Positions 1-5,127 of a stretch of 5,337 nucleotides of DNA are shown here, one piece after another. The notes beneath the pieces are model-generated. The model was given only the letters and a program-made list of their open reading frames with translations, searched no databases and had not been told where the DNA came from. Position numbers and translations under genes: made by a program. Position 1 is the first letter of the stretch. The number at the start of each line of letters is the position of its first letter. The stretch spans positions 1 to 5,337 of the forward strand of contig DAIRFP010000307.1 of assembly GCA_036794995.1 (NCBI GenBank). The letters run 5' to 3'. The stretch is from DAIRFP01 sp036794995. GTDB lineage: Bacteria > Desulfobacterota > Binatia > UBA9968.

Positions 1-80
1 TGGAAACACCGCTTTTGTATCGCATACATCCGAGGGCTCTGAAGGTGGTTGTGCCGCCGGTCAAAGAAAAAAGTGACTGA
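1..80 (+). CDS. Diacylglycerol kinase family (YegS/DgkB-like) lipid kinase, C-terminal fragment
   Basis: Only the last 25 codons are inside the window; the frame begins with GAA at position 3 and stops with TGA at 78-80. The peptide reads ETPLLYRIHPRALKVVVPP followed by a charged tail, VKEKSD. In the diacylglycerol kinase catalytic family (lipid kinases that phosphorylate diacylglycerol or related lipids with ATP at the membrane) the protein usually ends with a strand of the form 'DGE...TP..FRV.P.AL.VIVP', and this fragment fits that pattern. The match is by eye on a very short piece. The other two + frames stop at 42 or at 73-75 and look less protein-like. It ends 14 bases before the metallophosphoesterase start, so the two are probably co-transcribed. 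A lipid kinase next to a metallophosphoesterase is a pairing I recall from Rhizobiales-type genomes, which supports the call modestly. Confidence 0.55.
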   Translation, partial: ETPLLYRIHPRALKVVVPPVKEKSD

Positions 81-94
81 AGGAATCGTGCCCG

Positions 95-937
95 ATGCGC
101 ACATTGATTCATCTATCCGACCTTCATTTCGGCCGCGTCCGCGATGCTCTGGTTGGCCCGCTTCTCGACACGGTCGGGAAGTTAACCCCCGACGTTATCG
201 CCGTATCCGGCGATCTCACGCAGCGGGCGCGCAAGAGGCAGTTTAAAGCGGCACGCGGTTTTTTGGATTCCCTGCCTGGGCCGCAAATTATCGTTCCGGG
301 AAACCACGATGTTCCCCTCTACAATTTGTTTGCGCGATTCCGTAGTCTTAGCGGATATCGCAGGCACATCGGGGACGATTTGGAACCTTTTTATGCCGAC
401 GCCGAAATCGCCGTCTTGGGAATCAATACGGCCCGAGCTTTGACCTTCAAGGGTGGACGGATCAACCAACAGCAGATCGCACGAATCAAGGAGCGTCTCG
501 GTGGTTTAGCGGACGCCGTAACTAAAGTTATTGTCACGCATCATCCGTTTGATCTTCCCGAGAACTACGCCGAAGCGGCCCTGGTCGGACGCGCCCGCCT
601 GGCAATAAAAAGCTTGAGCGATTGCAAACTGGATCTTTTCCTCGCCGGCCATTTCCACAGGAGCGTGGCTGCGCCAACGACTTTTCGATACACAGTCAAC
701 GGATATTCGGGTTTGATCGTGCAAGCGGGTACGGCTATTTCGAGTCGCACGCGAGGCGAAGCTAATGCATTCAACGTGATTCGGATCGATTTGCCGCGCA
801 TTTCCATCGAACGTTTCGAGTGGCGCCCGGAGCGGGCAACTTTCGTGGTTTCGGCCACGGATCATTTCCGGCGCGCCGCCAGCGGTTGGCGCGAAATTCC
901 ATCCGAGTCGCAGGGTGATTTCCGTAAAAGTCGATAG
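95..937 (+). CDS. Metallophosphoesterase, class III cAMP phosphodiesterase (CpdA)-like
   Basis: This 280-residue protein carries the full calcineurin-like metallophosphoesterase signature in order: D-x-H at D9/H11 (HLSDLHFG), GD at 39-40 (VSGDLTQRA), GNHD at 69-72 (VPGNHDVP), a histidine pair H149/H150 (VTHHPF) and GHFH at 185-188 (LAGHFHRS). These residues bind the dinuclear metal centre and activate the water that attacks a phosphoester. The spacing and the C-terminal AGTAISSRTRGEANAFNV stretch resemble the CpdA/Rv0805-like group, which acts on cyclic nucleotides or other phosphodiesters in the cytosol; the true substrate is not shown by sequence. No signal peptide or membrane segment is visible. 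The ATG at 95 is preceded by AAGGAA at 80-85 (9-base spacer), and the signature begins only eight residues in, so no later start is possible. It likely shares a transcript with the lipid kinase ending at 80. Confidence 0.9.
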   Translation: MRTLIHLSDLHFGRVRDALVGPLLDTVGKLTPDVIAVSGDLTQRARKRQFKAARGFLDSLPGPQIIVPGNHDVPLYNLFARFRSLSGYRRHIGDDLEPFYADAEIAVLGINTARALTFKGGRINQQQIARIKERLGGLADAVTKVIVTHHPFDLPENYAEAALVGRARLAIKSLSDCKLDLFLAGHFHRSVAAPTTFRYTVNGYSGLIVQAGTAISSRTRGEANAFNVIRIDLPRISIERFEWRPERATFVVSATDHFRRAASGWREIPSESQGDFRKSR

Positions 938-1042
938 AGATATCGGACCGATGTGTAATGCGTTGCTGCATCCAAGCGGGCATGGTAGAGAGGCAGGCAG
1001 GACTGGTGGGCAGCGCCAAGTATTTCGATAGGCCATGATTCG

Positions 1043-1051
1043 AAGGAGGAG
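1043..1051 (+). promoter_or_regulatory. Strong Shine-Dalgarno for the aldolase gene
   Basis: AAGGAGGAG is a near-perfect anti-16S match. It lies 3 bases before ATG 1055 and 6 bases before the second in-frame ATG at 1058. Both starts are plausible; the second has the more usual spacing, which would shorten the protein by one residue. No convincing promoter was found in the 117-base gap 938-1054, so transcription may read through from the metallophosphoesterase gene. Confidence 0.75.
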
Positions 1052-1054
1052 AAT

Positions 1055-2023
1055 ATGATGACTGCTAACGATCTGCGCGGTGCATTGGCGATAATGCCGA
1101 CGCCGGCCAGGGAAGGGGCCGAGCGTCTGGATGCGACCAACACAGTGGACCTGGAAGAGACCGCCCGGCTCGCCGAGAGTTTAGTCCGGGACGGAGCCAC
1201 CGGCATTATGGCTCTCGGCACCATGGGAGAATGCGCGACGACATCCCAGAGCGACTATGAGGCATACGTGGATTGTCTGCTCAAAACCGTCCGTGGTCGC
1301 ATCCCTACCTTTGTCGGTACCACGGCGTTGGGAGGTCACGAGATCGCGCGGCGTATCCGCTTTGTCAAAGAGCGCGGCGCCACCGGCACCCTCCTGGGAA
1401 TTCCGATGTGGCAACCGGCGACGCTCGACATGGCGGTAGAGTTCTACGCCTCGGTTGCCGAAGCCTTTCCGGATTTTCCGATCATGGTCTACGCCAATCC
1501 ACGCGCCTTCCGGTTCGCCTTCGACATTGATTTCTGGAGACCCATCGTTGAAAGGGCGCCCACCGTTATGTCCGCGAAGTTTTCCAGCAAAGGAATCCTT
1601 CGAGAGGCAGTGGCGGCGACCAAGGGGCGGGTCAATTTCGTTCCACCCGTCGGTCTCGCCTACGAATTCGCTCAATTGTCCCCGGAGACGGCGACGACCT
1701 GTTGGATCCCCTCGGTTGGACCGCAACCGGCCCTGGCGTTGATGAAAGCGCTCGCCGCGCGCGATGCGCAGCAGGCCAAAGCCGTAGCCGATGATATCGC
1801 CTGGGCCGTCGAACCCCATCACGCGATTACCGGCTCGCAGGATGTTTTTGCTTCTTATAATATCCAGCTCGAGAAGATATTGATGGGCGCCTCCGGCTAT
1901 TGTAAGCCGGGCCCTATCAGGCCGCCCTATAATGTTATGCCGGAGAACTTCGCCCAGGCGGCGCGGGAAAGCGGCCAGCGGTTCGCGAAGCTCCGCGAGA
2001 AATACTCACGGCCGCTGGGATAG
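1055..2023 (+). CDS. DapA-superfamily aldolase, NahE/PhdJ-type hydratase-aldolase-like
   Basis: The 322-residue protein is a class I (Schiff-base) TIM-barrel lyase of the dihydrodipicolinate synthase/N-acetylneuraminate lyase superfamily. Visible landmarks are the pyruvate carboxylate-binding loop GTMGE at 55-59, the catalytic tyrosine Y146 in MVYANP, and the Schiff-base lysine K175 in VMSAKFSS. Several features lean toward trans-o-hydroxybenzylidenepyruvate hydratase-aldolases (NahE, PhdJ) rather than true DapA: GTMGECATTS, YANPRAFRF (NahE-type enzymes have a similar NP-x-AF-x-F), the C-terminal PGPIRPPYNVMP and the KYSRPL tail; the length also fits. Enzymes of that type split an aromatic-pyruvate intermediate into an aldehyde and pyruvate after extradiol ring cleavage. 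The substrate here is inferred only. It converges with a - strand ABM gene 29 bases away and lies near a ring-cleavage dioxygenase, which supports an aromatic catabolic role over lysine synthesis. Confidence 0.85.
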   Translation: MMTANDLRGALAIMPTPAREGAERLDATNTVDLEETARLAESLVRDGATGIMALGTMGECATTSQSDYEAYVDCLLKTVRGRIPTFVGTTALGGHEIARRIRFVKERGATGTLLGIPMWQPATLDMAVEFYASVAEAFPDFPIMVYANPRAFRFAFDIDFWRPIVERAPTVMSAKFSSKGILREAVAATKGRVNFVPPVGLAYEFAQLSPETATTCWIPSVGPQPALALMKALAARDAQQAKAVADDIAWAVEPHHAITGSQDVFASYNIQLEKILMGASGYCKPGPIRPPYNVMPENFAQAARESGQRFAKLREKYSRPLG

Positions 2024-2052
2024 CTCGCCGGCTCGCTTCGCGGAGGGAGTTG

Positions 2053-2364
2053 TTAACGCCAGCCGGCATCGGAGGGTACCAAGTTCTTGCCGACGCGGCG
2101 CTCCGGAGGCGCGGCGAGCAAGGACCGGCTCTTCTCGAAGTAGTGCTTGAAGTGAGGTGTTTGCCGGTGCGCTTCCAGCGCAGCCTCGTCCCGATAGACC
2201 TCATAGAAGTAGAAACGGTTGGGATCGTCCCGATCCTGAATCAAGTCGAAGCGCAAGCAACCGGGCTCGTCCTGCTCAGAATGCTCCGCGTCGTAGCGAA
2301 TAACTTCCAAGAACTCCGCCACGTGCTCCGGTTTTACCTGGACGGTCACGTGTAGCACCACCAT
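2053..2364 (-). CDS. ABM-domain protein, LsrG/YgiN-like (putative quinol monooxygenase)
   Basis: The protein has 103 residues, the normal size of a one-domain antibiotic-biosynthesis-monooxygenase (ABM) ferredoxin-like fold that works as a dimer. Recognisable parts are the first strand VVLHVTVQVKPEHVAEFLEV (2-21), EPGCLRFDLIQD at 33-44, and FYFYEVYRDEAALEAHRQTP at 51-70, followed by HFKHYF. The layout closely follows LsrG, the isomerase that processes phospho-AI-2, but no lsr genes lie nearby. Many relatives are annotated only as putative quinol monooxygenases and occur in aromatic catabolic loci, where they may act on quinols or ring-cleavage intermediates. The start is well fixed: AGGAGG (2371-2376) sits six bases upstream of ATG 2364-2362. 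The stop TAA lies 30 bases from the aldolase stop in a tail-to-tail arrangement. A MITE-like repeat separates it from the dioxygenase gene upstream. Confidence 0.85.
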   Translation of the reverse strand: MVVLHVTVQVKPEHVAEFLEVIRYDAEHSEQDEPGCLRFDLIQDRDDPNRFYFYEVYRDEAALEAHRQTPHFKHYFEKSRSLLAAPPERRVGKNLVPSDAGWR

Positions 2365-2402
2365 AATGCACCTCCTGCTATCTTTAGTTTTCTGCTCCGC
2401 TC

Positions 2403-2534
2403 AGAGACCGTGTCGCAATTGAGAAAAATGCCTAACTGTCATTCTGAGCAAAGCGAAGAGTCTTACGTTTCCTACCACTTACTAAAGCGAGATCCTTCGG
2501 CTATCGCCTCAGGATGACATGCGACACAGTCTCT
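2403..2534. repeat. 132-base MITE-like palindromic element
   Basis: The ends are 15-base inverted repeats with one mismatch: AGAGACCGTGTCGCA (2403-2417) and TGCGACACAGTCTCT (2520-2534). Inside lies a second imperfect inverted pair, TGTCATTCTGAGCAAAGCG... (2437-2463) against ...GCCTCAGGATGACA (2490-2519), so the whole unit can fold into a long hairpin. The 'TGTCATTCTGAGC...AGATCCTTCG' core is a repeat type I recall as dispersed in many environmental genomes; I could not search for copies. No open reading frame or transposase is inside, and no clear target-site duplication is seen. The right end overlaps the first base of the dioxygenase stop codon (2534-2536, - strand). If transcribed from the dioxygenase promoter it could act as a transcript-end or processing hairpin before the ABM gene. 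Confidence 0.8.
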
Positions 2535-3592
2535 CAGTGCGGCCGAAACATCGCAAAGACCTTATCGGAGTTTGAAATCCACGATTCCAGGAACACCGCT
2601 TCGTCGGGCTTCCGTTTGAGCTCCGCCATCGCTCCCGCCAGACAGAACCAATTTAGCAGCTCATGGTGGCCACGGTCTTCCGCCTGTTCCAATGTTGTAT
2701 TACTCCAGGTTTGCCAATCACCCGCACGCAGCGCATCAAAGTACCGCCGGTCTGATTCGATGTCTGGGTACATGCGGCCATGTTTCGCAGTCAAAAACGA
2801 ATGCGACCAACTGGATGATGCGATCAGAGCAACTTTCCATGAAGTATTAGCAAAAGCCCGCGCCGTCGCGGCACCGATCTGAAAGCAGCGCCAGGGCTGA
2901 GGTCCAGGCGGGTCCTCATCGACCTCCTCAAGGCTCCGTCCCTTCGAAGGCGTCGGAGACACCCCTTCGGTAGTTGTCAGATGGCGTCCGTAGGCGTTCA
3001 CGGTGAACGGCACGACGGGATACGGAAATCCAGTCCGCTCCCAGTCAAGATAAAGCACCGAGTTGACGAATGCGTGTCCTAGGCCGCTGTGCAGCGGCTT
3101 GTACGCATAGGCGATGTCAAAGCCCTCGTTTAGCAGGGAGGCCGCGAGATGCTTGCCGCCTTTCCGATGACCCCGGATCGTGAAGCTCTTGCCTTTGGGC
3201 TCATTCCAGGAGTTCATACCCCGCTGATTGTGCAGCCACGGCTGGACCTCCGCTGCGTCATAGGCGAGAACGGAAAATGCGGGCACACAATCATCCCGGT
3301 AGTTCTCATACTGGTCGTCACCCCAGATGACACAGAAATCGGGCTTGAATTCATCGAGCTCGCGGCGCGCCCGGCGAAAGCCTTCGATCATGTCCTGGCG
3401 ATGCGCGTCGGAATGCGCCTGGCCTTCGTCCGCTCCCCACTGCCGGCGCATAGGCTCCGGCCAGTTTTCCATGGACCGCAGCCGCTCCGGCAGCGCCGGA
3501 TCGGCCAGGCATACCTTGATGCGGCGGGTTAAATTCCCCTGGATCGAGAGGCCCGGATAATGAGTAATCCCTAAACCAAGTATCTGTCCCAT
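2534..3592 (-). CDS. LigB-like class III extradiol ring-cleavage dioxygenase
   Basis: The 352-residue protein fits the catalytic-subunit family of protocatechuate 4,5-dioxygenase (LigB, PF02900), Fe(II) enzymes that open catechol-type rings next to the hydroxyls using O2. By alignment from memory with LigB, H11 (GITHYPGL) matches metal ligand His12, H60 or H64 (AHSDAHRQD) matches His61, H264 (SSSWSH) matches the acid-base His195 in 'GGMSH', and E311 (HHELLNWFCLAGAM) matches Glu242 in 'IELVMWLIARGAM'. All catalytic positions appear intact. Other landmarks are VIWGDDQYENY (88-98) and PFTVNAYG (195-202). At 352 residues it is longer than classical LigB (about 300), and no separate LigA-type small subunit gene is adjacent. 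The substrate is unknown. ATG 3592-3590 is preceded by AGGAGG (3598-3603) at a five-base spacing. A perfect palindrome lies just upstream and a MITE-like repeat abuts the stop codon. Confidence 0.85.
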   Translation of the reverse strand: MGQILGLGITHYPGLSIQGNLTRRIKVCLADPALPERLRSMENWPEPMRRQWGADEGQAHSDAHRQDMIEGFRRARRELDEFKPDFCVIWGDDQYENYRDDCVPAFSVLAYDAAEVQPWLHNQRGMNSWNEPKGKSFTIRGHRKGGKHLAASLLNEGFDIAYAYKPLHSGLGHAFVNSVLYLDWERTGFPYPVVPFTVNAYGRHLTTTEGVSPTPSKGRSLEEVDEDPPGPQPWRCFQIGAATARAFANTSWKVALIASSSWSHSFLTAKHGRMYPDIESDRRYFDALRAGDWQTWSNTTLEQAEDRGHHELLNWFCLAGAMAELKRKPDEAVFLESWISNSDKVFAMFRPH

Positions 3593-3613
3593 GGATTCCT
3601 CCTCTTCTTTGTC

Positions 3614-3641
3614 GTAGGGGCGACCGGCCGGTCGCCCCTAC
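3614..3641. repeat. Perfect 28-base GC-rich palindrome
   Basis: The arm GTAGGGGCGACCGG is followed at once by its exact reverse complement, so each strand can form a hairpin of 12 pairs with a four-base loop. It ends 10 bases upstream of the AGGAGG of the dioxygenase gene (- strand sense), so a transcript reading through would carry a very stable hairpin in the leader. No U-tract follows on either strand, so it is not a standard intrinsic terminator. Repeats of the form 'TAGGGGCG...CGCCCCTA' are, from memory, frequent dispersed elements in environmental genomes. Confidence 0.85.
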
Positions 3642-3712
3642 ATCTTACTAACCGCGGCCCGCTCCAACAATCCGAATTGGAGAATCATCGCCAATTCGTC
3701 GCGGGTGATCTG
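3638..3712 (-). pseudogene. Possible short gene relic (24-codon orphan reading frame)
   Basis: Reading the - strand from 3712, the frame gives QITRDELAMILQ, then FGLLERAAVSKM, then TAG at 3640-3638. An in-frame TGA lies directly upstream (3713-3715) and there is no start codon at the head. The composition (an amphipathic, helix-like stretch without rare residues) looks like the C-terminal end of a real protein rather than random sequence. The opening 'TR-[DE]-E-[LI]...ILQ' faintly recalls the last helix of carboxymuconolactone decarboxylase proteins, but that similarity is too weak to name it. The final TAG lies inside the 28-base palindrome, which may have landed in the old gene end. The rest of the gap between dioxygenase and methyltransferase (3604-3744) shows nothing else. 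Confidence 0.25.
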
Positions 3713-3744
3713 TCAAAGGCCCGGTTGGAACCTGTGGCAAATTT

Positions 3745-4545
3745 CTATCCTGTGGGTACTACCCCGCGAACTGCCCAAGCCTTTGCATGAAGTGTGATAG
3801 ATCCATCGGGGTGGTTACCAAGAATGTCCGTCCTTAGTCGCTCCTTCAAGGCCTGTTCCCGCTCCGGAGAGAGACTACTGATATAAGGCTTAGGCGGGCC
3901 CTGGCTATTAGAGTGAATACGCCAGAAATCGTCAAAGGAAGCAAATTTCATAGGAATCACTAACGCTTTCGTTTCAACTCCCTTAAAACCCGTGACAGTC
4001 CACAGATCTGAAAGTGTGTTTGGTGATCCATAAAAACTTTTGTCCGGTCGTTTAGCTTCCGAGTCAACTGCAACGGCAGCATCCCAAAATCTTTGCGACA
4101 ACTCCATGCTTCCACTGTTGTCCCACATACAAGTTGCGACTTTTCCACCTGCTTTGGTGACTCGCTTCATTTCTTTCACTGCCCTATGGGCATCTGGGAC
4201 AAACTGGATCATCAATGATGATACGCAGCAGTCGAAAGAGCCATCGTCATGGGGAAGTTTCTGAGCATCTCCCATTTCAAAAGTAACGTGCGGATGCGTA
4301 TTGTTTGCACGAGCATATTCCAAGTACCCTATCGAAGGGTCAATGCCGACAATCTTTGAGGCTCTTGTTGTATCAGCGATGGTGAATGTAAGTGAACCAG
4401 TGCCGCACCCTACGTCTAACACCCGATCCCCTTCTCTGATACCGCCTATAAATTCGATGAAGAGAGGAGCAAGCGTCTTACTCCAGCCTCCCATTCCAAT
4501 CTGGTACTTACCAGCATCCGTGTGCAGGTTGGGCAGTTGAGCCAA
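3745..4545 (-). CDS. Class I SAM-dependent methyltransferase (Methyltransf_11/25 type)
   Basis: The 266-residue protein has a standard Rossmann-fold methyltransferase core: motif I VLDVGCGTG at 42-50, the acidic ribose-binding residue D69 in VGIDPS, motif III-like GDAQKLPHDDGSFD at 92-105, strand CCVSSLMIQFV at 106-116 and the KAGGKV turn at 131-136. The C-terminal half (roughly 140-266) forms the substrate part and ends with SITLHAKAWAVRGVVP, an ending I recall from uncharacterised methyltransferases related to the UbiE/small-molecule group. The acceptor is unknown; quinones, aromatic acids or other small molecules are possible. The start is TTG at 4545-4543, supported by AAGGTG just upstream; the next internal ATG (residue 18) would cut off the N-terminal helix. 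The gene is visibly more AT-rich than its neighbours, which hints at a separate origin. It is upstream of and co-oriented with the dioxygenase, but a 152-base gap with a palindrome separates them. Confidence 0.88.
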   Translation of the reverse strand: MAQLPNLHTDAGKYQIGMGGWSKTLAPLFIEFIGGIREGDRVLDVGCGTGSLTFTIADTTRASKIVGIDPSIGYLEYARANNTHPHVTFEMGDAQKLPHDDGSFDCCVSSLMIQFVPDAHRAVKEMKRVTKAGGKVATCMWDNSGSMELSQRFWDAAVAVDSEAKRPDKSFYGSPNTLSDLWTVTGFKGVETKALVIPMKFASFDDFWRIHSNSQGPPKPYISSLSPEREQALKERLRTDILGNHPDGSITLHAKAWAVRGVVPTG

Positions 4546-4549
4546 ATGT

Positions 4550-4555
4550 CACCTT
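4550..4555 (-). promoter_or_regulatory. Shine-Dalgarno that selects the TTG start of the methyltransferase
   Basis: On the - strand AAGGTG (4555-4550) is followed by ACAT and then TTG (4545-4543). No ATG or GTG in frame has a comparable upstream site: the nearest in-frame ATG is residue 18. This makes the TTG the best start, though the four-base spacing is a little short. Confidence 0.55.
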
Positions 4556-4586
4556 CTAGCGCGTCTACCTTTTGAACTTCGGCTGC

Positions 4587-4613
4587 AAAACAAAAACCCG
4601 GCTGGCGCCAGGT
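4587..4613 (-). terminator. Intrinsic-terminator-like hairpin in the methyltransferase leader
   Basis: Read on the - strand, ACCTGGC, loop GCCA and GCCGGGT form a seven-pair stem (one G-U), followed directly by TTTTTGTTTT (4596-4587). This is a good rho-independent terminator shape. It lies 41 bases before the methyltransferase TTG start, in the same direction, so it would stop transcripts coming from the right, including the substrate-binding protein gene over 500 bases upstream, or it could attenuate the methyltransferase. I see no leader peptide or competing antiterminator stem, so plain termination is the simpler reading. No clear promoter is visible between it and the start. Confidence 0.55.
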
Positions 4614-4656
4614 CATCGTACTACGAAATTAGGCTATATTCGGACCTGTCCGGGTA

Positions 4657-4979
4657 CTAGTGTAGTGTCTCTCAAATGAAGGCACTTGTTCTTCGACGTA
4701 GCGTTTTACAATCCAGGAATAAAATTTCATGCGGAAGACCCTAAGTCCCAAGACATCACTGCAAATTATCATACCGTTGCTATACGGCACATCCGCCGCC
4801 ATGATGCTCGACCAAGGTTTTTCTGTTCACCACGAAGCACACGAAGGCCACGAAGAAAGGACAACCAGACTAGAAAAACGACCGGATTTAGACATGTTTT
4901 TCTATTCCTTCGTGCTCTTCGTGTCCTTCGTGGTGGTATACCCAGGATAAAATACCAACAGTGTGAGACACTAGACTAG
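4657..4979. repeat. Composite inverted-repeat element of about 323 bases
   Basis: The outer ends are 15-base inverted repeats with one mismatch: CTAGTGTAGTGTCTC (4657-4671) and GAGACACTAGACTAG (4965-4979). The right half contains the CACCACGAAG inverted repeat listed separately. Near both ends is a similar stretch in direct orientation, CCAGGAATAAAATTT (4713-4727) and CCAGGATAAAATACC (4942-4956), suggesting that a smaller unit was duplicated or interrupted. No transposase or convincing gene is present; reading frames crossing it are arginine-rich translations of the repeat. No target-site duplication is evident, so the element boundaries are provisional. Confidence 0.5.
4828..4935. repeat. 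CACCACGAAG-type long inverted repeat
   Basis: The left arm (4828-4855) begins CACCACGAAGCACACGAAGG and consists of near-repeated CACGAAG units. The right arm (4908-4935) is its reverse complement, ending CCTTCGTGGTG, with 25 of 28 positions matching. The arms are separated by 52 bases. The internal period is about 9-10 bases (ACGAAG units). I recall this repeat type as dispersed in intergenic regions of many environmental bacteria; copy number here cannot be judged from one window. Confidence 0.8.
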
Positions 4980-5127
4980 AACCGACCAAGTGGGCCATAC
5001 CTACACCTGGGAATGGGAGCCGTCAAGAGTGAAACGTAACGAACATTTGCGGTTTCTACAGCCTTGTTTTGATTTGCCATTAGGAGAAATCAGTTCAATC
5101 CTGGCATTGCCGCTTGGCTTGCTGCCA
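4980..5127. other. Non-coding gap with no recognised feature
   Basis: Between the composite repeat and the stop codon of the substrate-binding protein gene, both strands lack a plausible reading frame and I find no hairpin with a U-tract, tRNA-like fold or promoter worth listing. Together with 4546-4656 (leader with the terminator-like hairpin) and the repeat, it makes up the 582-base intergenic region. Confidence 0.5.

Noticed and set aside
963..991. Sigma70-like promoter TTGCTG, 17 bases, TAGAGA before the aldolase gene
   Set aside because: Only about half the consensus positions match, especially in the -10 box; this level of match arises often by chance.
506..1036. Long - strand reading frame (176 codons) opposite the metallophosphoesterase
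   Set aside because: It is antisense to a gene with a complete catalytic signature, has no recognisable domain, and is rich in Arg, Ser, Pro and Cys as expected for a shadow frame.
1181..1822. 213-codon - strand reading frame inside the aldolase gene
   Set aside because: Its glycine- and arginine-rich composition without motifs is typical of an antisense shadow; the + strand frame has the Schiff-base lysine and conserved loops.
2027..2067. GCCGGCT/AGCCGGC inverted pair between the convergent genes as a shared terminator
   Set aside because: The stem is seven pairs with a 27-base loop, no T-run follows, and one arm lies within the ABM coding sequence.
2050..2355. 101-codon + strand frame covering the ABM gene
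   Set aside because: The - strand frame has a clear ABM-family match and a good ribosome binding site; this frame has neither.
4828..4935. CRISPR array suggested by repeated CACGAAG units
   Set aside because: The units are about 9-10 bases apart without spacers and are arranged as one inverted pair, with no cas genes nearby.
4686..4979. 97-codon + strand frame across the repeat region
   Set aside because: Its second half is a translation of the CACCACGAAG repeat (LRALRVLRGG), with no ribosome binding site or family similarity.
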